Source: JAVBKB01 sp031554275 (lineage in GTDB: Bacteria > Bacillota > Bacilli > JARBTR01). From it: a stretch of 18,179 bases of DNA. The notes below the pieces were generated by a model. The model searched no databases and was not told where the DNA came from. It saw only the letters and a program-made list of their open reading frames with translations. The stretch lies in NCBI GenBank assembly GCA_031554275.1, contig JAVBKB010000049.1:1-18179 (forward strand). Reading direction: 5' to 3'. Numbering within the stretch: position 1 is the stretch's first letter; every line of letters begins with the position of its first letter. Position numbers and translations under genes: made by a program. Shown piece after piece: positions 1 through 6,847 of the stretch.

Positions 1-453
1 AAATATATTGGCTTTGTTTCAAAGGTTGAAACACAAAAGCTACCGTTTATTTCAACTTGGATTGCAATAATTGGTAGCATATTTATGAATCGAAATGACC
101 GTCGTGCGGCTGTTCAATCACTTAAAGAGGGCATTGAGAAAGTGAAAGCAGGGCAGTCTTTTGTTATTTTTCCTGAAGGTACGAGAAATCGTGGTGGGAA
201 ATTGGTAGAATTCAAGGCAGGTGCTTTAAGACTAGCAAAAGATGGTTTAGCACCGATCGTTCCTGTGGTCATAGAAGGTACTGCTGATATTTTTGAAAAG
301 AACAATCGTTTGATTAAACCTTCGCATGTTTTCATCAAGTTTCTACCAGCTATTTCAAATGAAGAACTGCAGCAGAAAGACATGGTGCAGCTTGCAGGTG
401 AGCTCTATGAAACAATTGATAGAGAACGAGAACAATTGAGAGCTCTAAACTAA
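1..453 (+). CDS. plsC: 1-acyl-sn-glycerol-3-phosphate acyltransferase (PlsC family), 3' part
   Basis: This is the C-terminal part of a membrane-associated lysophosphatidic acid acyltransferase, which adds the second acyl chain to make phosphatidic acid in phospholipid synthesis. The frame is open from the first base of the window, so the true start lies upstream. The internal ATG at 85 is not the start because family-like sequence precedes it. The visible motifs are FMNRNDRR (block II type) and FPEGTRNRGG (block III, substrate binding), followed by the PIVPVVIEGT block. The catalytic NHxxxxD motif should lie to the left of the window. It ends in TAA, 168 bp before tatA, and there is no clear terminator in between. 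The family call is firm; the exact acyl substrate is not visible. Confidence 0.88.
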   Translation, partial: KYIGFVSKVETQKLPFISTWIAIIGSIFMNRNDRRAAVQSLKEGIEKVKAGQSFVIFPEGTRNRGGKLVEFKAGALRLAKDGLAPIVPVVIEGTADIFEKNNRLIKPSHVFIKFLPAISNEELQQKDMVQLAGELYETIDREREQLRALN

Positions 454-559
454 CAGCTGATCCAATCGCATTATTTTCTGATATTCAACGGAATAATGAA
501 TTCTTGTAACGACATAATTACTTCTATTAAGACAAAATTGTGAAATATAAAAAATTGTA

Positions 560-588
560 TTTTAATTTTCGCCAAAAGGCACTATAAT
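560..588 (+). promoter_or_regulatory. Probable promoter of tatA-tatC
   Basis: A perfect -10 hexamer TATAAT lies at 583-588. A weak -35 (TTTTAA, 560-565) sits 17 bp upstream in AT-rich DNA, 34 bp before the tatA start. The -10 is convincing, the -35 is not. A sequence matching one half of a Rex-type operator (TTGTGAA, 538-544) lies just upstream without a matching second half, so I do not claim an operator. Confidence 0.45.
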
Positions 589-621
589 ATATTTATACAA
601 CATATAAAGGAGGGCTGCACA

Positions 622-834
622 ATGCCTGCTAATATTGGAGTTCCAGGGTTAATATTAATCGTGATTTTAGCCTTAATCATATTCGGACCAAAGAAACTGC
701 CTGAAATGGGTCGAGCATTTGGACAAACGTTGAAAGAGTTTAAGAAATCCACCAAAGACTTAACAAGCGATGTTATGGATGAAATTGACTCTGCAAAAGA
801 AGAAATCAAAAAAGACACTACGGTAATAAAATAA
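622..834 (+). CDS. tatA: Twin-arginine translocase pore subunit TatA
   Basis: TatA is the small single-span subunit that oligomerises to let folded Tat substrates cross the cytoplasmic membrane. The 70 residues show the family plan: a short outside N-terminus, one hydrophobic helix (about 8-21), the hinge motif FGPKKLP (21-27), an amphipathic helix, and a charged tail rich in Lys, Glu and Asp. The ATG is preceded by AAAGGAGG at 606-613. No tatB is present, as is usual for the TatA/TatC systems of Gram-positive bacteria, where TatA serves both roles. Its position upstream of tatC and of a hydrogenase small subunit with a Tat signal suggests that it serves that enzyme, though it may have other substrates. 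Confidence 0.93.
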   Translation: MPANIGVPGLILIVILALIIFGPKKLPEMGRAFGQTLKEFKKSTKDLTSDVMDEIDSAKEEIKKDTTVIK

Positions 835-926
835 TTTTTTTCAAAAGAAGGTGTGAGAGAGATCTTGCACCTTATTAAAATTTATATTTGACAGGATTTT
901 TATATCTTTGAAAGTAGGAAGTTATT

Positions 927-1685
927 TTGGAAGATAAAAATTTAAACGTTTTAGATCATTTAGATGAGTTGAGAAAAAGACTAATTTACTCTGCGATCGC
1001 CTTTTTTGTTTTCTTTGGTTTGTCCTTCTTTTTCATTTTGGACATTTATGACTTTCTAACGAAGGACATATATCCAGACGAACTGCAAATTTTGGCGCCA
1101 AGTGATACGATTTGGGTATATTTCATGATTGCATCTGTTGTCGCATTGGCTGCATTGATACCCTTTGTTGCTTTTCAACTATGGTTATTTGTACGGCCTG
1201 CTTTAAAGAGACATGAAGTGAAAGCAGCTCTAGGTTATATACCTGCACTATTTGTTCTTTTTGCGGGTGGAATAATATTTGGTTATTTCATCATCTACCC
1301 GATCATACTTGATTTCTTGATGAGTCTTGGTGAAGGACGATTTGCAATCAACTATGAAGCAATCTCATACTTTAAATTCATACTTAATATGACAATACCA
1401 TTTGGAGTTCTTTTTGAAATGCCAGTTGTCATGATGTTTTTAACGACTATAGGTATTCTGAATCCCTATGCGATCGTGAAAATCAGGAAATATGTTTACT
1501 TTGTTCTAATTATCATCGGAGTTATGATTTCTCCACCAGACTTCATGTCAGATTTCATCACTTCTGTCCCGCTTCTGGTTTTATTTGAAATTTCGATTGT
1601 TTTCTCGAAGTTTGTTTATAAACGTAAACAAAAGCGTGAAGGAGACAAACGAGATGAAAATGGGGATTTTATCTTAGACGAATAG
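927..1685 (+). CDS. tatC: Twin-arginine translocase receptor subunit TatC
   Basis: TatC is the polytopic membrane protein that binds the RR signal peptide and recruits TatA. At 252 residues it has the usual length, with about six hydrophobic segments. The cytoplasmic N-terminus has HLDELRKRL (11-19), including the conserved Glu14 and Arg residues that help form the signal-peptide site. A conserved FEMP turn and an ISPPD segment lie in the second half. The start is TTG at 927, preceded by a modest AAAGTAGGAAG ribosome binding site; no nearby ATG gives the conserved N-terminus. It lies 92 bp after tatA, with a weak hairpin between them (848-873). The tail after the last helix is highly charged. 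Confidence 0.93.
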   Translation: MEDKNLNVLDHLDELRKRLIYSAIAFFVFFGLSFFFILDIYDFLTKDIYPDELQILAPSDTIWVYFMIASVVALAALIPFVAFQLWLFVRPALKRHEVKAALGYIPALFVLFAGGIIFGYFIIYPIILDFLMSLGEGRFAINYEAISYFKFILNMTIPFGVLFEMPVVMMFLTTIGILNPYAIVKIRKYVYFVLIIIGVMISPPDFMSDFITSVPLLVLFEISIVFSKFVYKRKQKREGDKRDENGDFILDE

Positions 1686-1691
1686 TGAAAT

Positions 1692-1765
1692 AAGGCGAAT
1701 TTGTGTCTAAAAATGCGATTTTTTTCGAAAAATTGTAACATTTTTAACTGATAAATCGCCTTTTT
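1692..1765 (+). terminator. Possible terminator after tatC (nested inverted repeats)
   Basis: An outer arm AAGGCGA (1692-1698) can pair with TCGCCTT (1756-1762), leading into TTTTT at 1761-1765. Inside it AAAAATG (1709-1715) can pair with CATTTTT (1739-1745). The outer stem is only 7 bp and the enclosed region is long, so termination may be weak or conditional. Confidence 0.33.
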
Positions 1766-1805
1766 CGATGTATTCTTAATAGTGTAATAAAAAATAGGCA
1801 CGGAA

Positions 1806-1855
1806 GCTCGGTGGGATATCTAAATAAAGTCTTTTAAAAGCTTTTCTCACCTTGC
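1806..1855 (+). other. Inverted repeat upstream of hyaA (possible leader structure)
   Basis: GGTGGGA (1810-1816) pairs with TCTCACC (1845-1851) using one G-U pair. GC at 1806-1807 pairs with GC at 1854-1855 across a 2x2 internal loop. The enclosed region contains the self-complementary CTTTTAAAAG. No T tract follows, so it is not a standard terminator. It lies upstream of the best hyaA promoter candidate and would be in the mRNA only if transcription starts further upstream. I do not recognise a known riboswitch class. Confidence 0.3.
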
Positions 1856-1864
1856 AACCAATTC

Positions 1865-1894
1865 TTGTTTTAGTATTTATTTATTCCTTATACA
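1865..1894 (+). promoter_or_regulatory. Candidate promoter of the hydrogenase operon
   Basis: TTGTTT (1865-1870) and TATACA (1889-1894) are separated by 18 bp, which would give a leader of about 50 nt before hyaA. The match is reasonable but the region is AT-rich, so chance is possible. No complete Fnr- or Rex-type palindrome is visible next to it, although anaerobic or redox control would be expected. Confidence 0.42.
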
Positions 1895-1952
1895 ACATAG
1901 ATAGCCTATTCACAAGATGTACGTCAAAATGATATTGGAGGGATTTTTCGAA

Positions 1953-3035
1953 ATGGCTCAACAACAAACAGTATACCAATCTATGGCCGAAAGAGGCGTA
2001 AAGCGACGTGACTTTTTGAAAATGTGTACAGCTCTTGCTGCAACAATGGGGCTCGACTTTACGCAAACAGATAAAGTTGTAAACGCAATGGAGAACCAAC
2101 CAAAGCTTCCGGTAATCTGGTTGCAATTTCAAGACTGCACGGGATGTTCAGAATCTTTCATTCGTTCAACACATCCATCAACGCAAAATGTTGTTCTTGA
2201 TTTGATTTCTTTAGAATATTCTGAGGTTTTATCAGCGGCTTCTGGCTTCGCAGTAGAGAAAGCAATGGAAGATGTTATGACCACCTACTCAGGAAAGTAT
2301 CTTTTATGTGTGGAAGGTAGTATTCCAAAGTTAAATGAGTATTGCATGGTAGCTGGTAAAGGTGCTAAGGATACTTTTGAACATGTAGCAAAAAATGCTC
2401 AGGCAGTTATTGCATATGGTTCATGTGCTGCTTGGGGAGGAATTGCTGGTGCGAAACCAAACCCAACAAATGCTAGACCAGTCACAGATTTTGATACTGG
2501 CAATACACCTGTAATGATTGTCCCTGGATGTCCACCGATTTCTGAAGTTATGACTGGAGTAGTAGGTCATTACTTAACTTTTGGTGCATTACCAGAGCTT
2601 GATTCATTTGGTAGACCGAAAGCTTTTTACAAACATCGTATCCATGATAAGTGTAATCGTCGTGCATACTTCGATGCAGGACTTTTTGTCGAGGATTTTG
2701 ATGATGATGCTTCAAAGAATGGTTATTGTTTATATAAAGTGGGCTGTAAAGGACCAACAACTTACGCTTCATGTATGGAAATGAGATGGAATGGCGGAAC
2801 ATCTAACCCAATTCTATCAGGAAACCCTTGTATTGGTTGTACTGAAGATGGATTTTGGGATAATGCACCATTCTATACTCGTTTAGCTAAAATCCCTGGC
2901 ACTCAAACAACAGTTAACCCAGATAAGATCGGTGGCGCTATTGCTGCTGTTGCTGCTGTGGGAGTTGTTGCACATGGTGTTGGAACAGTTGTGAAAAATA
3001 AGATGGATAACAAAAAGAATCCTTCGCACGACTAA
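1953..3035 (+). CDS. hyaA: Uptake [NiFe] hydrogenase small subunit, Tat-exported
   Basis: This is the electron-transfer subunit of a group 1 membrane-bound hydrogenase, carrying three Fe-S clusters from the active site towards HyaC. The start is ATG 1953, with GGAGGGA 9 bp upstream. An in-frame ATG at 1917 lies upstream of that ribosome binding site and is rejected. The 360 residues begin with a twin-arginine signal (KRRDFLK, RR at 18-19). Proximal cluster ligands are C62, C65, C158 and C193. Distal ligands are H231, C234, C259 and C265. Medial ligands are C274, C293 and C296, with Pro286 where a fourth Cys would be, as in [3Fe-4S] types. A C-terminal hydrophobic helix (about 326-346) anchors it. 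Residue 64 is Gly and residue 163 is Gly, so the two extra cysteines of O2-tolerant enzymes are absent. Confidence 0.96.
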   Translation: MAQQQTVYQSMAERGVKRRDFLKMCTALAATMGLDFTQTDKVVNAMENQPKLPVIWLQFQDCTGCSESFIRSTHPSTQNVVLDLISLEYSEVLSAASGFAVEKAMEDVMTTYSGKYLLCVEGSIPKLNEYCMVAGKGAKDTFEHVAKNAQAVIAYGSCAAWGGIAGAKPNPTNARPVTDFDTGNTPVMIVPGCPPISEVMTGVVGHYLTFGALPELDSFGRPKAFYKHRIHDKCNRRAYFDAGLFVEDFDDDASKNGYCLYKVGCKGPTTYASCMEMRWNGGTSNPILSGNPCIGCTEDGFWDNAPFYTRLAKIPGTQTTVNPDKIGGAIAAVAAVGVVAHGVGTVVKNKMDNKKNPSHD

Positions 3036-3088
3036 TTTTTGAATAAAAGATTACTATTTTACAATGATATTATAATGGAGGAAAGAAA

Positions 3089-4813
3089 ATGGCAGAAAGA
3101 TTAGTAGTCGACCCGATTACACGTATTGAAGGTCATTTACGAGTTGAGGTTGAGATTGACGAAAATAATAAAATTAAAGAAGCGTACAGCTCAGGTACTG
3201 CAGTTCGTGGAATTGTACTAATTGGGCACGACCGCGACCCTAGTGATGTATGGGCATTTGTTCAACGAATTTGTGGTGTATGTACTACAACACATGCACT
3301 TGCATCTATTCGTTCAGTTGAACACGCGCTAGGCATTGAGGTGCCTCTAGCTGGACATATCGTCCGTAATATTATTCATGGAACACTTATGATGCATGAC
3401 CATGTTGTGCATTTCTACCATTTACACGCACTCGATTGGGTAGACGTTGTTGATGCTCTTAATGCTGACCCAGCTGCAACTTCTCAATTGGCACAAACAA
3501 TTTCTCCACATTGGCCGAAGTCTTCACCTGGGTATTTTAAAGATATCCAAGATAAAGTGAAGAAATTAGTTGATTCTAAACAATTAGGAATTTTCGCAAA
3601 TGGTTATTGGGGTCATGAGGCATACAATTTACCTCCAGAAGCAAATCTAATGGCAGTTGCTCATTACCTAGAAGCATTAGAATGGCAGAAGGAAATTGTT
3701 AAGGTTCATACAATTCTTGGTGGGAAAAACCCACATCCACATTATCTTGTGGGTGGGATGGCAACTCCACTAGATCCTAATAGTGATAATGCAATAAATA
3801 TCGAAAAACTAATGCATATTAAAGAGATTATTGACCGTGCACATGATTTCGTAAATCAAGTCTATGTTCCTGATCTTATAGCGATTGCTGGTTTCTATAA
3901 AGATACTGCTGCTTATGGTGGCGGAATTCAAAACTATCTGTCACTTGGTGATTATTCGCCAACAGATCATAACAAACCTGATACCTATCGTTTCCCTCGT
4001 GGTGCGATCCTAAATGGTGAGCTTGGGAATCTAATGGATGTTGATCTTGAAAACAAAGATGAGATCCAAGAATTCGTTGATCGTTCATGGTATACCTATG
4101 ATGGTAAAGATGGTGGAGAAGGTAAACATCCTTATGATGGAGAAACTACTTTCAACTATACTGGTCCTAAAGAAGAGTACAAAAATCTAGATGTTGATAA
4201 GAAATATTCTTGGATCAAAGCTCCTAAGTGGAAAGGTAACTTCATGGAAGTTGGTCCGCTAGCTCGTATGGTCGTTGGATACGCTTCTGGTAAGAAAGAA
4301 TTTAAAGATGCAATTGATGGAACTGTAGAAAAACTTGGTATCAAGATTACAGATCTGTTCTCTGTATTAGGAAGAACTGCTGCACGTGGGTTAGAAACTC
4401 AGCTTGTTGCTGATTGGACAAAAGAAGATATGGCTTCACTAATTGGAGCTGTGAAAAATGGTAACACGACAACATTTAACGGTGCTAAATGGGATCCATC
4501 AACATGGCCGAAATCAGCTAATGGTGTTGGCTATTGCGAAGCACCTCGTGGCTTCTTAAGCCATTGGATTGTCATCGAAGATGGAAAGACCGCAAACTAC
4601 CAGGCAGTTGTTCCAACAACCTGGAACGCAGCACCAAAAGATGGTAAGAAAGTTGCACCATATGAAGCATCATTAATGGGTACTCCAGTAGTAGATAAAG
4701 AAAAACCACTGGAAATAATTCGCGTGATCCACTCATTTGATCCATGTCTTGCATGTGCTGTACATTTAACTGATTTAGAAAATCAAGAAACTACTGAAAT
4801 CAAAATTGGTTAA
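3089..4813 (+). CDS. hyaB: Uptake [NiFe] hydrogenase large subunit (precursor)
   Basis: This catalytic subunit holds the Ni-Fe(CN)2CO centre that splits H2. At 574 residues its length is typical of group 1. The N-terminal ITRIEGH motif (10-16) carries the conserved Glu14 linked to proton transfer. The L1 motif RICGVCTTTH places metal ligands at C62 and C65. The L2 motif DPCLACAVH places the other two at C553 and C556. After His559 a 15-residue tail remains, which the HyaD protease is expected to remove once nickel is inserted. GGAGG lies 7 bp before the ATG. It follows hyaA by 53 bp and has no signal peptide, so it should be carried out through Tat by HyaA. Confidence 0.97.
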   Translation: MAERLVVDPITRIEGHLRVEVEIDENNKIKEAYSSGTAVRGIVLIGHDRDPSDVWAFVQRICGVCTTTHALASIRSVEHALGIEVPLAGHIVRNIIHGTLMMHDHVVHFYHLHALDWVDVVDALNADPAATSQLAQTISPHWPKSSPGYFKDIQDKVKKLVDSKQLGIFANGYWGHEAYNLPPEANLMAVAHYLEALEWQKEIVKVHTILGGKNPHPHYLVGGMATPLDPNSDNAINIEKLMHIKEIIDRAHDFVNQVYVPDLIAIAGFYKDTAAYGGGIQNYLSLGDYSPTDHNKPDTYRFPRGAILNGELGNLMDVDLENKDEIQEFVDRSWYTYDGKDGGEGKHPYDGETTFNYTGPKEEYKNLDVDKKYSWIKAPKWKGNFMEVGPLARMVVGYASGKKEFKDAIDGTVEKLGIKITDLFSVLGRTAARGLETQLVADWTKEDMASLIGAVKNGNTTTFNGAKWDPSTWPKSANGVGYCEAPRGFLSHWIVIEDGKTANYQAVVPTTWNAAPKDGKKVAPYEASLMGTPVVDKEKPLEIIRVIHSFDPCLACAVHLTDLENQETTEIKIG

Positions 4814-4822
4814 TGACCTTTG

Positions 4823-4852
4823 TGTAAAGGAAGGTGAAAGCCTTTCTTTACA
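4823..4852 (+). other. Intercistronic hairpin between hyaB and hyaC
   Basis: TGTAAAGGAAGG (4823-4834) pairs with CCTTTCTTTACA (4841-4852) over 12 bp, with a single G-U pair and a 6-nt loop. No T tract follows, and the hyaC ribosome binding site begins about 15 nt downstream. It is therefore better read as an mRNA stability or processing element than as a full terminator. Confidence 0.6.
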
Positions 4853-4883
4853 TCTCGATTATAGGGTAGGAGGGGAAAAATAA

Positions 4884-5717
4884 ATGGCAGCTTCAAAAAA
4901 TGCAGCTGTAGTTGAAGAAACTGTTGTTGATGTGCCAGTTAAGAAGAAGACTGGAAAAGACAGCGGTGTCGAAAACTATGAGTTTTCATATAAAGAAAGC
5001 AAAGAAGCAAAGTCAATTGACCTTGGACATGGTCGTACAAAAATCCTAGTTTGGCAGCTTCCAGTTCGACTTTGGCATTGGTTAAATGCTTTGAGTATCG
5101 TGTTGTTGATGGTTACTGGACTTTATATTGGTAACCCGATTTTTTCACCAGTTGAAAATGGAAATGCTGATCAATTCGTTATGGGCTGGGCAAGAATTAT
5201 TCACTTTGTTTCTGCATTTGTATTTATGATTGGACTTTTGGTTCGTATATATTGGGCATTTGTAGGTAATAAATATACAAGGTTTAGCATATTGAGAAAA
5301 GGTTTTTGGAGTGGATTATGGGAAACTATCAAGTTCTACCTATTCCTTCCTAACAAAAAACCACATTACATCGGACATAATCCTTTGGCACAATTAGCTT
5401 ATTGGGTAATTTTCGGAGGATGTTCAATTCTTTTGAGCTTAACAGGTTTGTTCTTATTCACAGAGCCGCAAAGAGGTTCAGTACTTGAATCAATGTTTTC
5501 ATGGATTGGCTGGTTGTTTGGCGGTAGTTTCACTACTCGTTCGATTCATCACTGGGCAGCTTGGGGAGTCGTTGTATTCGTAGTACTTCATATCTACTTG
5601 GCAATTCGTGAAGACTATCTTGCAAGAAACGGCACGATGTCATCCATCTTCTCTGGATACAAAATTGATAAGAAAAAAAATCAAAAAGGTGAAACTAATG
5701 CAAAAAAAACCAAGTAA
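4884..5717 (+). CDS. hyaC: Hydrogenase cytochrome b subunit
   Basis: This integral membrane di-heme cytochrome b takes electrons from the small subunit and should pass them to the quinone pool. Four membrane spans are visible, at roughly 62-84, 104-124, 171-191 and 225-242. Candidate heme ligands are H65 (RLWHWLNAL), H107, H222 or H223, and H236, matching the family pattern. The first 50-55 residues are a charged soluble extension that E. coli HyaC lacks. The start is still supported by AGGAGGGG just upstream of the ATG. The gene follows hyaB by 70 bp, with a hairpin between, and its end overlaps hyaD by 20 bp. Confidence 0.94.
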   Translation: MAASKNAAVVEETVVDVPVKKKTGKDSGVENYEFSYKESKEAKSIDLGHGRTKILVWQLPVRLWHWLNALSIVLLMVTGLYIGNPIFSPVENGNADQFVMGWARIIHFVSAFVFMIGLLVRIYWAFVGNKYTRFSILRKGFWSGLWETIKFYLFLPNKKPHYIGHNPLAQLAYWVIFGGCSILLSLTGLFLFTEPQRGSVLESMFSWIGWLFGGSFTTRSIHHWAAWGVVVFVVLHIYLAIREDYLARNGTMSSIFSGYKIDKKKNQKGETNAKKTK

Positions 5718-6180
5718 AATAACAATACTTGGGATAGGCAATATTTTATACTCAGACGAGGGGATAGGTGTATACTGTATCCCCTTTCTTGAAGAGATAT
5801 ATGCCGATTGCGAAGACGTCGATGTCGTATATGGTGCAACTGATGGTATGATGTTGCTTGCTACGGTTGAAGATGCTGAGAAATTACTGATCATAGATGC
5901 AATTAATGCTGCAGCTGAACCTGGAACAATTATTCATCTTCAAGGAGACGAAGTTCCTAAGTATGTCGGTGTGAAAATGTCTATCCATCAGTTAGGTTTC
6001 TCTGAAGTGCTAGTAGCAGCTAATTTTCGTGAGCAATATCCTGAGCAAATTGTAATGATTGGTATGCAACCTTTTTCCTTAGAGCTTCATGCAGATGTGA
6101 CAGAGCAAGGAAAAGAAGTTGCAAAGCAATTAATATTAGAAGTTAGGAAACAGGTTGATGAGTGGAGACAAAATCAATAG
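5698..6180 (+). CDS. hyaD: Hydrogenase maturation protease (large-subunit C-terminal peptidase)
   Basis: This endopeptidase cleaves the C-terminal tail of HyaB after nickel insertion. The chosen start is ATG 5698, preceded by AAAGGTG at good spacing, giving 160 residues. The frame stays open upstream but only inside hyaC. The N-terminal signature GIGNILYSDEGIG contains Glu21. Asp67 (LLIIDAI) and His97 (MSIHQLG) complete the triad that binds the nickel of the precursor in HybD-type proteases. It overlaps the end of hyaC by 20 bp and the next gene by 23 bp, which suggests translational coupling. Confidence 0.94.
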   Translation: MQKKPSKITILGIGNILYSDEGIGVYCIPFLEEIYADCEDVDVVYGATDGMMLLATVEDAEKLLIIDAINAAAEPGTIIHLQGDEVPKYVGVKMSIHQLGFSEVLVAANFREQYPEQIVMIGMQPFSLELHADVTEQGKEVAKQLILEVRKQVDEWRQNQ

Positions 6181-6646
6181 AAGTGAATTTCTGAAAGAAA
6201 TGAAGAAAAGCTTTTCTGAGACAATGAAGGGCATTTCAGCGCCGTTTGTAGAGGACAAAGCCGAACAAATAGACGATGCTGCTTCTATTCTTTTAGGCAA
6301 AAAAAAATTCGAGCTTCCAGATTATCTTGAGCTTCGTGCACAAAGTAAAGTGGATGGACAAGAGGAATTGCTTGAGCATTCGCCCAATTTGAGGTCTAAA
6401 CCAATTGTTAAAGATGTGTTTCTTAATGAAAATTCGTTTTATCTTGTTATCAAAGATCATTTGCCTAGGGCTATTAAGAAACAATGTCCCACATGCAAAA
6501 ATATCTTGATGATTACAGCTTTTGATCAAAAATGTAAATGTTTTTTTTGCGATAAATCACTTTCAATTGAATCTTTTGAGGGTGATTTGTCTATAACTGA
6601 ATTAGAATTAATACAACGAGATGGCAAATGGTTTGTTCTCATTTAA
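6158..6646 (+). CDS. Uncharacterised cysteine-rich protein in the hydrogenase operon
   Basis: I do not recognise this 162-residue protein as a named family. The N-terminal 45 residues are charged and probably helical (RSEFLKEMKKSFSETMKG). The C-terminal half has CPTC (110-113) and CKCFFC (126-131), five cysteines that could form a four-Cys zinc or iron site. The segment after them (KSLSIESF... to WFVLI) resembles in outline the end of Rieske-type domains, but the two Rieske histidines are cysteines here. The start is ATG 6158; a TTG directly before it (6155) is an alternative. It overlaps hyaD by 23 bp. By position it may help hydrogenase assembly or protection, like the rubredoxin-like HupI/HoxR proteins of other operons; that is inference. 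Confidence 0.8.
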   Translation: MSGDKINRSEFLKEMKKSFSETMKGISAPFVEDKAEQIDDAASILLGKKKFELPDYLELRAQSKVDGQEELLEHSPNLRSKPIVKDVFLNENSFYLVIKDHLPRAIKKQCPTCKNILMITAFDQKCKCFFCDKSLSIESFEGDLSITELELIQRDGKWFVLI

Positions 6647-6655
6647 TTGGGACTT

Positions 6656-6812
6656 ATCCTAATTGTCGTTAGTAATGCAACTTGAAACTCGCTAAGATTC
6701 CCAAAAACGTCGTCATAATTTCCTAGGATAGTCCCGCTATCCGTCGTAAATTATTCCTCGTCTTTGAAAATTTTATCGAGTTTTAAGTTGCATTTCTAAC
6801 GACAATTGGGAT
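6656..6812. repeat. Long palindromic element between two operon genes (MITE-like)
   Basis: Arms at 6661-6691 and 6777-6807 form 31-bp terminal inverted repeats with two differences, one a G-U pair. Pairing continues outward to 6656/6812 and inward, with interruptions, to an apical stem GGATAG (6726-6731) / CTATCC (6737-6742) around a 5-nt loop. The symmetry centre is about 6734, so the whole element can fold into one long hairpin. AATTGGGA occurs at 6645-6652 and again at 6804-6811, a possible but uncertain target duplication because the second copy overlaps the arm. There is no coding capacity. It separates the cysteine-rich gene from hypA. Confidence 0.75.
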
Positions 6813-6847
6813 TACTCGCTGCCTTCTGTTGTCTAGATGGTGATAAG

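Noticed and set aside
469..498. CATTATT/AATAATG inverted repeat after plsC as a terminator
   Set aside because: The stem is only 7 AT-rich base pairs with a 16-nt loop and no T tract.
538..544. TTGTGAA as a Rex operator upstream of tatA, with TTCACAA at 1909-1915 upstream of hyaA
   Set aside because: Each is only a half site without the second arm at the right spacing; 7-mers like these are expected by chance in an 18-kb AT-rich window.
848..873. AAGGTG/CACCTT hairpin between tatA and tatC
   Set aside because: The stem is 6 bp with a 14-nt loop and no T run; too weak to call an attenuator.
888..893. Perfect TTGACA as a -35 for a separate tatC promoter
   Set aside because: No acceptable -10 hexamer lies 16-18 bp downstream; the nearest TATATC is only 7 bp away.
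1917..1952. In-frame upstream ATG for hyaA at 1917
   Set aside because: It lies before the GGAGGGA ribosome binding site at 1937-1943; ATG 1953 has ideal spacing and gives a normal Tat signal peptide.
3071..3076. TATAAT just before hyaB as an internal promoter
   Set aside because: No -35 at proper spacing, and it sits next to the ribosome binding site in an AT-rich gap.
5608..5697. Upstream extension of hyaD inside hyaC
   Set aside because: This is hyaC sequence in another frame; ATG 5698 has a ribosome binding site and starts right before the conserved GIGN region.
6806..6847. Upstream extension of hypA to a TTG at 6806
   Set aside because: It begins within the palindromic element, and HypA requires the N-terminus MHE for nickel binding, which begins at 6848.
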